Both the position numbers and the translations under genes were made by a program. From contig JBLHPE010000004.1 in NCBI GenBank assembly GCA_047624005.1, positions 1 through 64,000 of the forward strand: DNA of 64,000 bases, given 5' to 3'. This DNA comes from Ascidiaceihabitans sp047624005 (GTDB taxonomy: Bacteria > Pseudomonadota > Alphaproteobacteria > Rhodobacterales > Rhodobacteraceae). This document shows, piece after piece, positions 34,031-41,657 of this stretch; position 1 is the stretch's first letter, and every line of letters starts with the position of its first letter. The notes under the pieces are model-generated. The model was not told the DNA's origin and did not search any database. It was given only the letters and a program-made list of their open reading frames with translations.

Positions 34031-34960
34031 ATGCCCTGCATTCTAGATATTAAAGACCTACGTAAATCTTATGAAGGTGGGTTTGAAGCGCTCAAAGGCG
34101 TCAGCCTTGAGATCGAAGAGGGTGAGATCATTGCCCTACTTGGCCCGAATGGCGCTGGTAAAACCACTTTAATTTCAACCGTTTGTGGGATTACTTCCGC
34201 CACGTCTGGGGTCGTGAAAGTTGCTGGTCATTGTATTAAAGATGATTTCCGCGCAGCACGTCGGTTGATTGGTCTTGTTCCACAGGAAGTCGCGTTAGAG
34301 CCGTTTGAAAAGGTGATCAACACCGTGCGTTTTTCGCGCGGGTTGTTCGGAAAGCCCCGTGATGAAGCAATAATTGAACATATCCTTCGACGCCTGTCTC
34401 TTTGGGATAAGCGGCACAGCGCGATCAAAGAACTATCCGGTGGTATGAAGCGCCGCGTTTTGATCGCCAAGGCGTTGGCCCATGAACCTCGTGTGTTGTT
34501 CCTGGACGAACCAACCGCTGGGGTCGATGTCGAACTGCGCAAAGACATGTGGGAAATCGTGGCTGATCTAAAGGCTGATGGTGTAACGATAATTCTCACG
34601 ACACATTACATCGAAGAGGCCGAAGCTATCGCCGACCGTGTGGGTGTTATCGCCAATGGCGAACTGTTGTTGGTCGAAGAAAAGGCGAAGCTGATGGCCC
34701 GCATGGGTAAAAAGGAATTAGAGGTTCAGTTGACCGAACCGCTTGACGAAATTCCTACCGCGCTGTCCAAATTCAACCTGACACAAACGGAAGATAAGTC
34801 GTCCGTGATTTACACATACGACACCAAAGGCGAACGGACAGGCATTACTCAATTGTTAAACGAAATCGCTAAAGCTGGCTTGTCTTTACGCGATGTTTCG
34901 ACACGTCAAAGCAGTCTTGAAGATATCTTTGTGACGCTTGTACAGGAGGACGCGGCATGA
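34031..34960 (+). CDS. ABC-2 type exporter ATP-binding protein
   Basis: A 309-aa ATPase of the drug/polysaccharide exporter type. It has Walker A GPNGAGKTTL (about residues 40-49), the signature LSGGMKRRVLIAKAL, Walker B RVLFLDEPTAGVD and the switch TTHYIEEAEAI. The C-terminal 80 residues are the variable extension often seen in this class. The ATG at 34031 has TGGAG just upstream; the GTG at 34019 would add four residues. It overlaps the permease gene by four bases (ATGA). The transported substrate is not known; lipids, toxins or polysaccharides are all possible. Confidence 0.9.
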   Translation: MPCILDIKDLRKSYEGGFEALKGVSLEIEEGEIIALLGPNGAGKTTLISTVCGITSATSGVVKVAGHCIKDDFRAARRLIGLVPQEVALEPFEKVINTVRFSRGLFGKPRDEAIIEHILRRLSLWDKRHSAIKELSGGMKRRVLIAKALAHEPRVLFLDEPTAGVDVELRKDMWEIVADLKADGVTIILTTHYIEEAEAIADRVGVIANGELLLVEEKAKLMARMGKKELEVQLTEPLDEIPTALSKFNLTQTEDKSSVIYTYDTKGERTGITQLLNEIAKAGLSLRDVSTRQSSLEDIFVTLVQEDAA

Positions 34961-35718
34961 ATTGGACAGCAGTAAAAGCAATCTACGTATTTGAAATGGC
35001 GCGGTTTTTCCGTACCTTCTTACAAAGCCTGATTTCTCCAGTTATCTCAACATCGCTTTACTTTGTCGTCTTTGGGGCAGCCATTGGCAGTCGTATCGAT
35101 AAAGTGGATGGGGTGGACTACGGTGCATTTATTGTGCCCGGATTGATCATGCTGACCGTGATGACTCAAGCGATCTCAAACGCATCATTTGGGATCTACT
35201 TCCCCAAGTTCATTGGTACAATTTATGAACTGCTTTCAGCGCCAATTAGCTTTCTTGAGATCGTGTTGGGCTACGTAGGCGCGGCAGCAACCAAAGCGAT
35301 GTTCATCGGTGTGATCATCATGATTACGTCGTTCTTCTTTGTGGATATCCAAATCCAACACCCCGTTGCGATGGTGCTGTTCCTTGTGCTGACTTGCATC
35401 AGCTTTGCGTTGTTCGGGTTTATCATCGGCATTTGGGCGAAAAATTTCGAACAATTACAACTGGTCCCATTGTTGATTGTCACACCGTTGGTCTTTCTAG
35501 GTGGTTCGTTCTATTCGATCTCAATGTTGCCACCGGTTTGGCAAACGATTTCCATGTTTAACCCGGTAGTCTATTTAATATCTGGATTCCGCTGGGCGTT
35601 CTTTGGTCTTGAAGACGTGCCGGTCATGACCAGTTTGCTGGCCATTGGTTGCTTCACGGCCCTTTGTCTTGCGGCAGTTTATTGGATTTTCAAAACGGGT
35701 TGGCGCATCCGTACTTAA
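34957..35718 (+). CDS. ABC-2 type exporter permease
   Basis: A 253-aa membrane protein with six predicted helices and the ABC-2 signature region (about residues 120-190), with FALFGFIIGIWAKNFEQLQL and LVFLGGSFYSISMLPPVWQ, the conserved loop before the last helices. It pairs with the ATPase encoded directly upstream to form an exporter (NodJ/DrrB/YadH type). The start overlaps the ATPase stop as ATGA. Confidence 0.9.
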   Translation: MNWTAVKAIYVFEMARFFRTFLQSLISPVISTSLYFVVFGAAIGSRIDKVDGVDYGAFIVPGLIMLTVMTQAISNASFGIYFPKFIGTIYELLSAPISFLEIVLGYVGAAATKAMFIGVIIMITSFFFVDIQIQHPVAMVLFLVLTCISFALFGFIIGIWAKNFEQLQLVPLLIVTPLVFLGGSFYSISMLPPVWQTISMFNPVVYLISGFRWAFFGLEDVPVMTSLLAIGCFTALCLAAVYWIFKTGWRIRT

Positions 35719-35780
35719 TCAAAGACCTGAAATTATGACGGCCCTTGTTTGAACAGGGGTCCCAAACTAGATCGGAAGAT

Positions 35781-36578
35781 ATGAAACGCTGGATTCCTTT
35801 TCTCAAGTCCGACCCAACGGTTGCAATTATTCGTCTTCAAGGCATGATCGCCAGCGGTGGGCGCGGTGCGCTTAACGATCAGGCTTTAAGCAGCATGATT
35901 GAAAAAGCCTTTAGCCGTGGCAAACCTGTTGCTGTGGCGCTTGAGGTGAATTCACCCGGCGGCAGTCCGGTGCAATCCTCGTTGATCGGTGCGCGGATCA
36001 GACGTATGGCTGAGGAAAAGAACATTCCAGTCATCGCGTTTGTCGAAGATGTTGCCGCATCCGGTGGGTATTGGTTGGCTGCTGCTGCTGACGAAATCTA
36101 TGCGGACCCATCGTCTGTTGTTGGATCTATCGGGGTGATTTCTGCGGGCTTTGGGGCCCATGAATTACTTGCGCGTCAAGGAATTGAGCGTCGTGTTTAC
36201 ACAGCTGGAAAATCCAAATCCATGTTGGACCCGTTCCGCGCTGAACAGCCTGAAGATGTTGATCGACTTAAGGGCTTGTTGAACGATATCCATGCTAATT
36301 TTATTGATCACATCACAGAACGACGTGGTGAAAAGTTGAATAAAGAAGTGGAACTTTTCACTGGTGAAGTCTGGCTTGCCAAACGTGCCGTTGATCTTGG
36401 TTTGATAGATGGAATCGGCCACTTGAAACCGATGCTCACAGAGCGCTTTGGCAAAAAAGTAAAGTTCCGCAGGTACGGTCTTAAGCGATCATTCATGTCG
36501 CGCTTTGGGGCGCATATGGCGCAGGACGCGATGGCATCTGTTGAGGAAAGGGCTGCTTTTGCGCAGTTTGGGCTTTAA
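35781..36578 (+). CDS. S49 family serine peptidase (SppA-like)
   Basis: A 265-aa protease of the signal-peptide-peptidase A family. The nucleophile is Ser94 in DVAASGGYW. Lys146 in AGKSKSM is 52 residues later, the same spacing as the Ser/Lys dyad I recall for B. subtilis SppA. EVNSPGGSPVQS and SVVGSIGVIS are other family signatures. No strong N-terminal membrane helix is present, unlike typical SppA, so it may be cytosolic or peripheral. I use the ATG at 35781 (GGAAG upstream). It follows the exporter on the same strand by 62 bases. Confidence 0.88.
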   Translation: MKRWIPFLKSDPTVAIIRLQGMIASGGRGALNDQALSSMIEKAFSRGKPVAVALEVNSPGGSPVQSSLIGARIRRMAEEKNIPVIAFVEDVAASGGYWLAAAADEIYADPSSVVGSIGVISAGFGAHELLARQGIERRVYTAGKSKSMLDPFRAEQPEDVDRLKGLLNDIHANFIDHITERRGEKLNKEVELFTGEVWLAKRAVDLGLIDGIGHLKPMLTERFGKKVKFRRYGLKRSFMSRFGAHMAQDAMASVEERAAFAQFGL

Positions 36579-36581
36579 CCT

Positions 36582-36749
36582 ATGATATTCAAGATCGTAA
36601 CATTGTTCTTAGTGTTCATTGCTTGCCTCGCAATGTTGGGAAAAATGCACTGGATCGGTGGCAAACGGTTACAAAACGCTAAGTGTAAGTCGTGTGGTCG
36701 TTTTCGCATCGGCAAAGGCCCTTGCGGCTGCGGGCGTGACAAAACCTAA
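36582..36749 (+). CDS. 55-aa membrane protein with zinc-ribbon-like tail
   Basis: A small gene between the S49 peptidase and the SDR gene. Residues 3-22 are one hydrophobic helix (FKIVTLFLVFIACLAML), followed by a basic soluble tail with CKSCGRF and PCGCG, a C-x2-C ... C-x-C pattern that could hold a zinc ion. The ATG lies four bases after the peptidase stop, so the two are likely co-transcribed. I have no named family for it. Coding is supported by the intact frame with clean cysteine spacing, but it is short. Confidence 0.6.
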   Translation: MIFKIVTLFLVFIACLAMLGKMHWIGGKRLQNAKCKSCGRFRIGKGPCGCGRDKT

Positions 36750-36778
36750 GACCTGTACGTATCGCAAAGGAACGCCCT

Positions 36779-37558
36779 ATGACCCATAGCCTTGTGACTG
36801 GCGCTGGCCATCGATTGGGACGGGCAATGGCGCTGTATTTGGCGGGGCGTGGCCATGATGTTGCTGTGCATTACTCCAGTTCTGATGTGGCTGCGGCCAA
36901 GGTCGTGGATGAAATAAGGGCGATGGGTCGAAATGCAGTTGCTTTGAGGGCTGACTTATTGGACGAAGATCAGGCGTCAGCACTGCTGAAGGGTGCATCA
37001 GATCAGCTGGGTGGCCCAATTGGTTGCCTTGTGAACAACGCCTCAATCTTTGAATATGACAGTGTCGAAACGGCGACACGCGTGTCATGGGATCGGCATA
37101 TGAACAGTAACCTGCGTGCACCGTTTATTTTAACGCAAGCGATGGCGGCGCAGGGCCTGACGCCAAAGTTGGATGATGACGACGAACCCTATGCCGCAGG
37201 ACTCATTGTTAACATGGTTGATCAGCGCGTGCGAAAGCTGACCCCAGATTTCATGACATATACCTTAGCAAAAATGGGATTATGGGCTTTAACCCAGACT
37301 TCTGCGCGCGCGTTGGCACCTAGCATTCGTGTAAACGCAATTGGGCCGGGGCCAACGCTGCAGGGTGGGCGACAGGATGCGACGGATTTTGTAAATCAGC
37401 GGGCCGCAACAGTTTTGAAACGCGGCTCGAATCCATCGGACATAACAGCTGCTTTAGGATACTTTCTTGATGCTCCCGCGGTGACCGGGCAGCTGATTTG
37501 CACGGATGGCGGGCAACACCTTGGATGGGAAACACCCGATGTTATTGGTGTCGAGTAA
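36779..37558 (+). CDS. Short-chain dehydrogenase/reductase, pteridine-reductase-like
   Basis: A 259-aa SDR. The cofactor motif reads TGAGHRLGRAMA (residues 7-18), with an Arg after the glycines as in pteridine reductases such as PTR1 and FolM, which use NADPH. The catalytic Tyr-x3-Lys is YTLAK, and NNAS is present; the serine position is occupied differently (MVDQRVRK), also as in the FolM group. It may reduce dihydrobiopterin-like or folate compounds; this is inferred. AAAGGAA precedes the ATG. Confidence 0.85.
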   Translation: MTHSLVTGAGHRLGRAMALYLAGRGHDVAVHYSSSDVAAAKVVDEIRAMGRNAVALRADLLDEDQASALLKGASDQLGGPIGCLVNNASIFEYDSVETATRVSWDRHMNSNLRAPFILTQAMAAQGLTPKLDDDDEPYAAGLIVNMVDQRVRKLTPDFMTYTLAKMGLWALTQTSARALAPSIRVNAIGPGPTLQGGRQDATDFVNQRAATVLKRGSNPSDITAALGYFLDAPAVTGQLICTDGGQHLGWETPDVIGVE

Positions 37559-37680
37559 AGCTGCCCCTACGTTAGTTCTGCACCGCGTTCATAATTGTTA
37601 CAAATTCGTTACTAAAGTGCCTTTGTTTTCAGTGTGTTGTAAGGCTTCAATAATTTAACTGTTTTAAATCAAATGGTTAA

Positions 37681-37705
37681 ATATGTGCCTATTTTTTAGG
37701 CATAT
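37681..37705. other. Hairpin in AT-rich gap before uvrC
   Basis: TGCCTA-TTTTT-TAGGCA forms a perfect 6-bp stem, extended by ATAT on both sides with a one-base bulge. It lies in AT-rich DNA after the SDR gene, about 130 bases past its stop. No T-run follows on the plus strand, so a terminator is uncertain. Confidence 0.35.
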
Positions 37706-37751
37706 CGGTGAAACAACCATTAATGAACGAAAATTCACGGGTACACAAAAG

Positions 37752-37772
37752 TTATACGCAGAGTTATCCACA
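37752..37772 (+). promoter_or_regulatory. Pair of DnaA-box-like 9-mers upstream of uvrC
   Basis: TTATACGCA (37752-37760, one mismatch to the E. coli consensus TTATNCACA) and the perfect TTATCCACA (37764-37772) lie in tandem, same strand, start to start 12 bp. They follow an AT-rich stretch (37591-37705). The pattern recalls a DnaA-binding regulatory site; the distance to the uvrC start is about 75 bases. Confidence 0.45.
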
Positions 37773-37847
37773 GGAACGGTGGACGACTTAATGGTTGATC
37801 CAATTTGAGCTACAGTGCAGCCACATCAAGAATCGAGCGCGACTCAC

Positions 37848-39734
37848 ATGGTAAATGAACCTATCGACCCACAACCTCAAGATGTTCTGCCAGTCCCGCA
37901 GGGGCATGAGGTTATTCAAGCCTATCTAAACACATTAGATGGGTCCCCTGGGGTCTACCGCATGCTTGATCACGAAAGCCGCGTTCTTTATGTGGGTAAG
38001 GCGCGAAATCTACGTGCGCGTGTCAGTAATTATGCCCGCCCCAGTGGCCATTCGGGTCGTATTGCACGTATGATCTCGATGACAACATCAATGATGTTCC
38101 TGACGACGCGGACCGAGACCGAGGCGTTGTTGCTGGAACAGAACCTGATCAAGCAGCTAAAACCAAAGTTTAATGTGCTGCTCCGTGACGACAAAAGTTT
38201 CCCCAATATTCTCGTCACCGCCGAACATGATTATCCCCAGATCAAAAAACATCGCGGTGCCAAAAAGGAAAAGGGCAGTTATTACGGCCCCTTCGCCAGC
38301 GCGGGTGCAGTCAATAGAACACTGAATCAATTGCAGCGGGTTTTCTTATTGCGTGATTGTTCCAATTCGATGTTTGAAAGCCGCACACGGCCTTGCCTGC
38401 AATTTCAGATCAAACGCTGTTCTGCCCCTTGCGTCGGAAAGATCAGCCCGACCGATTACCAGCAAACCGTTTCTGACGCAGAAAAGTTTCTAAATGGTAA
38501 AAGCACCGATATTCAGGGCCGTCTGGCTAAAGATATGGCACTGGCATCCGAGGAGATGGAGTTCGAACGCGCAGCCGCGTTGCGCGATCGAATCAAAGCG
38601 TTGACCCAAGTGCAAACCACCCAAGGCATCAACCCCAAAGGCGTGTCCGAAGCTGATATTATAGCGTTACACCTCGACAGCGGTCAGGCTTGTGTTCAGG
38701 TGTTTTTCATCCGTGCCAATCAGAATTGGGGCAATCACGATTACTACCCGCGTGTTGGCCCAGATGTGGACGCCGCAGAGGTATTAGAGGCATTTGTAGG
38801 CCAGTTTTATGACACTCGTGAGCCACCCAAGCAGGTGATCCTGTCCAACGACATTGAAAATCTAGATTTGATGGCTGACGCGCTGTCGATAAAGTTGGGG
38901 CGCAAAGTCGACGTGCTGGTGCCAAAGCGTGGCGAAAAAGCAGACCTTGTTGATGGGGCGATGCGCAATGCGCGCGAAAGTCTGGCCCGTAAAATGGCTG
39001 AGACCGCAAGCCAAGTCAGGTTGCTCAAAGGTGTGGCCGAGGCCTTTGATCTGCCCGCATCACCAAAGCGTATCGAGGTCTATGACAACAGCCACATCTC
39101 CGGGACAAATGCAGTTGGGGGCATGATTGTCGCTGGCCCCGAAGGGTTCATGAAGAACCAATACCGCAAATTTAATATCAAAGGTGAGGACATCACACCC
39201 GGTGATGACTTTGGTATGATGAAAGAGGTTTTAACCCGCCGTTTCAAACGCTTGCTTAAAGAAGATCCTGATCGGGACAGGGGGATGTGGCCCGATCTGC
39301 TGCTAATCGATGGCGGTGCAGGGCAGGTGAGTGCTGTGCGTGAAATTATGCAGAAATACGGCGTTGGCGATATTCCGATGGTCGGTGTGGCTAAGGGCGA
39401 AGATCGCGACGCTGGTAAGGAAGAATTTTACCGTACAGGACAGCGCCCCTTTGCGCTGCGCCACAACGATCCGGTATTGTATTTCATTCAACGGATGCGC
39501 GACGAGGTGCACCGCTTCGCAATCGGCACTCACCGTGCCAAGCGCAGCAAGGCAATCGGGGCGACACCACTGGATGATATCGCGGGCGTTGGTGCTGCGC
39601 GTAAGCGTGCAATGTTGGCGCACTTTGGATCAGCCAAGGCCGTCGCACGGGCAAATTTGGCCGATCTTGAGGCGGTCAATGGCGTGTCAAAGGCGTTGGC
39701 GCAGAAGGTGTATGACTACTTTCAAACCAGCTAA
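37848..39734 (+). CDS. uvrC: Excinuclease ABC subunit C
   Basis: A 628-aa nuclease that makes both incisions in nucleotide excision repair. The N-terminal GIY-YIG nuclease reads GVYRMLDHESRVLYVGKARN (about residues 36-55). A cysteine-rich stretch (RPCLQFQIKRCSAPCVG) follows, then a UVR motif near residue 240 for UvrB contact, the RNase H-like domain with EVYDNSHISGTNAVGGMIV, and two helix-hairpin-helix motifs at the end (GVGAARKRAMLAHFG, NGVSKALAQKVY). I use the ATG at 37848; GTG at 37815 would add 11 residues. It precedes pgsA. Confidence 0.95.
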   Translation: MVNEPIDPQPQDVLPVPQGHEVIQAYLNTLDGSPGVYRMLDHESRVLYVGKARNLRARVSNYARPSGHSGRIARMISMTTSMMFLTTRTETEALLLEQNLIKQLKPKFNVLLRDDKSFPNILVTAEHDYPQIKKHRGAKKEKGSYYGPFASAGAVNRTLNQLQRVFLLRDCSNSMFESRTRPCLQFQIKRCSAPCVGKISPTDYQQTVSDAEKFLNGKSTDIQGRLAKDMALASEEMEFERAAALRDRIKALTQVQTTQGINPKGVSEADIIALHLDSGQACVQVFFIRANQNWGNHDYYPRVGPDVDAAEVLEAFVGQFYDTREPPKQVILSNDIENLDLMADALSIKLGRKVDVLVPKRGEKADLVDGAMRNARESLARKMAETASQVRLLKGVAEAFDLPASPKRIEVYDNSHISGTNAVGGMIVAGPEGFMKNQYRKFNIKGEDITPGDDFGMMKEVLTRRFKRLLKEDPDRDRGMWPDLLLIDGGAGQVSAVREIMQKYGVGDIPMVGVAKGEDRDAGKEEFYRTGQRPFALRHNDPVLYFIQRMRDEVHRFAIGTHRAKRSKAIGATPLDDIAGVGAARKRAMLAHFGSAKAVARANLADLEAVNGVSKALAQKVYDYFQTS

Positions 39735-39817
39735 CGCCATTAGGTTCACAAAGAATCGCAGTTTATGTTGTCTGTGTGCCCTTTCACCCGCCCCAAAGGA
39801 TCGCTAACTATACGGCT

Positions 39818-40483
39818 ATGAATTGGACAATACCCAACATCCTGACCGCGATACGTTTGGTTGCAGCCCCTATGGTTGCGCTGATGTTTCTATATTTCAC
39901 AAGACCTTATGCAGATTGGTTTGCGCTGATCCTGTTTGTGAGCGCCGCACTTACTGACTGGCTTGATGGCTACCTAGCGCGCAGTTGGCGCCAAGAAACT
40001 AAATTGGGTGCGATGCTAGACCCAATTGCTGACAAGGCGATGGTGGTAATTGCGCTGATGGTGATCATCGGATTTTCCAGTTGGTCGGGTTGGCTGGTGC
40101 TGCCTGCGACTGTGATTTTATTCCGCGAAGTTTTTGTTTCGGGATTGCGTGAATTTCTTGGGGATACAGCTGGCACTTTGAAAGTGACCAAACTAGCGAA
40201 ATGGAAAACGACCCTTCAAATGGTTGCAATTGCTGTATTATTTTCCCAAGGGGTGTTTGAGCATTACTTTGGCATGTCGATCATAGGCATGGATGAAGGT
40301 ATAGTGAATGCGATCCTTTCTGGCGATGAGCCGGATCATTTAGGTCTTGGGTGGAAGCTAATTGGCGCACAATGGTCCGGTCAAATTGGATTGCTGTTGT
40401 TGTGGATTGCTGCGGCCCTGACTGCGATTACGGGGATTGATTATTTCCGCAAGGCGATCCCCCATCTGAAGGATGCTGAGTGA
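39818..40483 (+). CDS. pgsA: CDP-diacylglycerol-glycerol-3-phosphate phosphatidyltransferase
   Basis: A 221-aa inner-membrane enzyme of the CDP-alcohol phosphotransferase family, which makes phosphatidylglycerol phosphate. The signature D-G-x2-A-R-x8-G-x3-D-x3-D is present as DGYLARSWRQETKLGAMLDP followed by IADK. N-terminal NWTIPNILTAIRL matches PgsA well. It has five to six membrane helices. It has the usual position after uvrC and ends inside the moaD start (TGATG). Confidence 0.93.
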   Translation: MNWTIPNILTAIRLVAAPMVALMFLYFTRPYADWFALILFVSAALTDWLDGYLARSWRQETKLGAMLDPIADKAMVVIALMVIIGFSSWSGWLVLPATVILFREVFVSGLREFLGDTAGTLKVTKLAKWKTTLQMVAIAVLFSQGVFEHYFGMSIIGMDEGIVNAILSGDEPDHLGLGWKLIGAQWSGQIGLLLLWIAAALTAITGIDYFRKAIPHLKDAE

Positions 40484-40728
40484 TGGATGTTTTGTATTTT
40501 GCATGGGTCCGTGAACGGATCGGAATTCCACGTGAGCAGGTGGAAACTACTGCAAAAACCGTTGCCGATTTGGTGACAGAATTGCGTGGTCGCGAAGACA
40601 GATATGATCTGGCATTTTCAGACCTGACGGCCTTACGGGTTGCCGTCGATCAAAAGTTGGCGGACTTTGACGCGCCCCTTGAGGGTGTGCGTGAGGTTGC
40701 GTTTTTTCCACCGATGACTGGCGGCTAG
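40483..40728 (+). CDS. moaD: Molybdopterin synthase small subunit
   Basis: An 81-aa ubiquitin-fold protein with the C-terminal Gly-Gly (PPMTGG) that becomes the thiocarboxylate sulfur donor. FAWVRERIG near the N-terminus and REVAFFPP before the tail are typical. The ATG at 40483 overlaps the pgsA stop by one base, and moaE follows after three bases, so the three are translationally linked. Confidence 0.93.
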   Translation: MDVLYFAWVRERIGIPREQVETTAKTVADLVTELRGREDRYDLAFSDLTALRVAVDQKLADFDAPLEGVREVAFFPPMTGG

Positions 40729-40731
40729 CCC

Positions 40732-41175
40732 ATGCGAATTTCTGTTCAAGAACAACCCTTTGACCTTGGGGTGGAAACATCTGGCTTCGCTGCTGGCCAT
40801 AAAGACATGGGTGCAATTGTGACCTTTACCGGCATCGTGCGTGATCTGCCGGATGATCCATTGATCGCGATGGAAATCGAACATTACCCAGGCATGACAG
40901 AGGCAGCATTAGCCGAGATTGCACAAACCGCGATGGACCGTTGGTCATTGGGCGATGCGCTGGTCATTCACCGTCATGGGCGGCTTGTTCCTGGCGAGAT
41001 GATTATGATGGTGGCGACTGCGTCAAAGCACCGTAAGGACGCGTTTGAGGCAGCGGAATATTTGATGGACTACTTGAAATCCCGTGCCCCATTTTGGAAG
41101 CGCGAGATCACAATGCAAGGCGCGGCATGGGTTGCGTCGAAATCCGAGGATGAAGATGCGCTGACGCGATGGTAG
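40732..41175 (+). CDS. moaE: Molybdopterin synthase large subunit
   Basis: A 147-aa catalytic subunit that inserts two sulfurs into precursor Z to make molybdopterin, with MoaD. It has GAIVTFTGIVRDL, IEHYPGMTEAALAEIA, RHGRLVPGEMIMMVATASKHR and the Lys-containing APFWKREI. Length and motifs are standard. Confidence 0.93.
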   Translation: MRISVQEQPFDLGVETSGFAAGHKDMGAIVTFTGIVRDLPDDPLIAMEIEHYPGMTEAALAEIAQTAMDRWSLGDALVIHRHGRLVPGEMIMMVATASKHRKDAFEAAEYLMDYLKSRAPFWKREITMQGAAWVASKSEDEDALTRW

Positions 41176-41192
41176 GAAAACAGTGCTGCGGT

Positions 41193-41218
41193 CGCTGGAT
41201 CGAAGTTTTGATCTAGCG
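41193..41218 (+). other. Hairpin after moaE
   Basis: CGCTGGATC, an 8-nt loop, GATCTAGCG: a 9-bp stem with one G-U pair, starting 18 bases after the moaE stop. No T-run follows, so it is only a possible factor-dependent or weak terminator for the uvrC-moaE operon. Confidence 0.45.
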
Positions 41219-41267
41219 TATCTCGTAGTCGCTCGTTGAAATCAAAAGAAAATTGCAATCGGTATTG

Positions 41268-41304
41268 CGTCGGTAACATGTCGGTATCGCGTAGGTGCAT
41301 CAAT
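41268..41304 (+). repeat. TCGGTA 11-bp-period repeat motif (copy 1)
   Basis: In the 152-bp gap between the convergent moaE and OmpA-partner genes. TCGGTA occurs at 41259, 41270 and 41281, exactly 11 bp apart. The stretch 41268-41304 matches the complement of 60324-60360 at 32 of 37 positions, including TCGGTAT, GCGTAGGTG and TCAAT. I see no gene here. The function is unknown. Confidence 0.65.
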
Positions 41305-41327
41305 TGGTACCAAACCGACTTACCCCA

Positions 41328-41657
41328 TCATGACGCCTGTTGGTTACTTTCAATATAGGCCCGCATCTCTTCTGTTTCGTGACGGGCGTCGCGAAGGCCA
41401 TCCATTGCTGCGCGCAATTCTGCTTCAGTCTGGCTTAGTTGATTGGTCAACTCGGCCTCGCGTTGTTGCAGGTAAGTGATGGCTTGATCACGAGTTTCTT
41501 CGGCTTCGTGTAATTCTTGGCTCATACGGTCCAATTCAGCCACGTCGCCAGCGGCCACCCGGGTAAAGCGGTGGACCAGCCAATTGGCGAACCAGCCTAG
41601 GCAAAAGGCTACGAACAGAATGATCGCTGTGGCGATTACAAATTCAGTTCTGCTCAT
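41328..41657 (-). CDS. Membrane-anchored coiled-coil protein, OmpA partner
   Basis: A 109-aa protein with one membrane helix (residues 6-28, VIATAIILFVAFCLGWFANWLV) and a tail of heptad character from about residue 40 onward (LDRMSQELHEAEETRDQA and on), so likely an envelope coiled coil. It overlaps the upstream OmpA gene by 14 bases, so the two are translated together. No named family or function is recognised. Confidence 0.7.
   Translation of the reverse strand: MSRTEFVIATAIILFVAFCLGWFANWLVHRFTRVAAGDVAELDRMSQELHEAEETRDQAITYLQQREAELTNQLSQTEAELRAAMDGLRDARHETEEMRAYIESNQQAS

Noticed and set aside
37575..37590. LexA-like box before uvrC (GTTC ... GTTC)
   Set aside because: The two GTTC are separated by eight bases; the alphaproteobacterial SOS box needs seven. 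It is also about 260 bases from the uvrC start.
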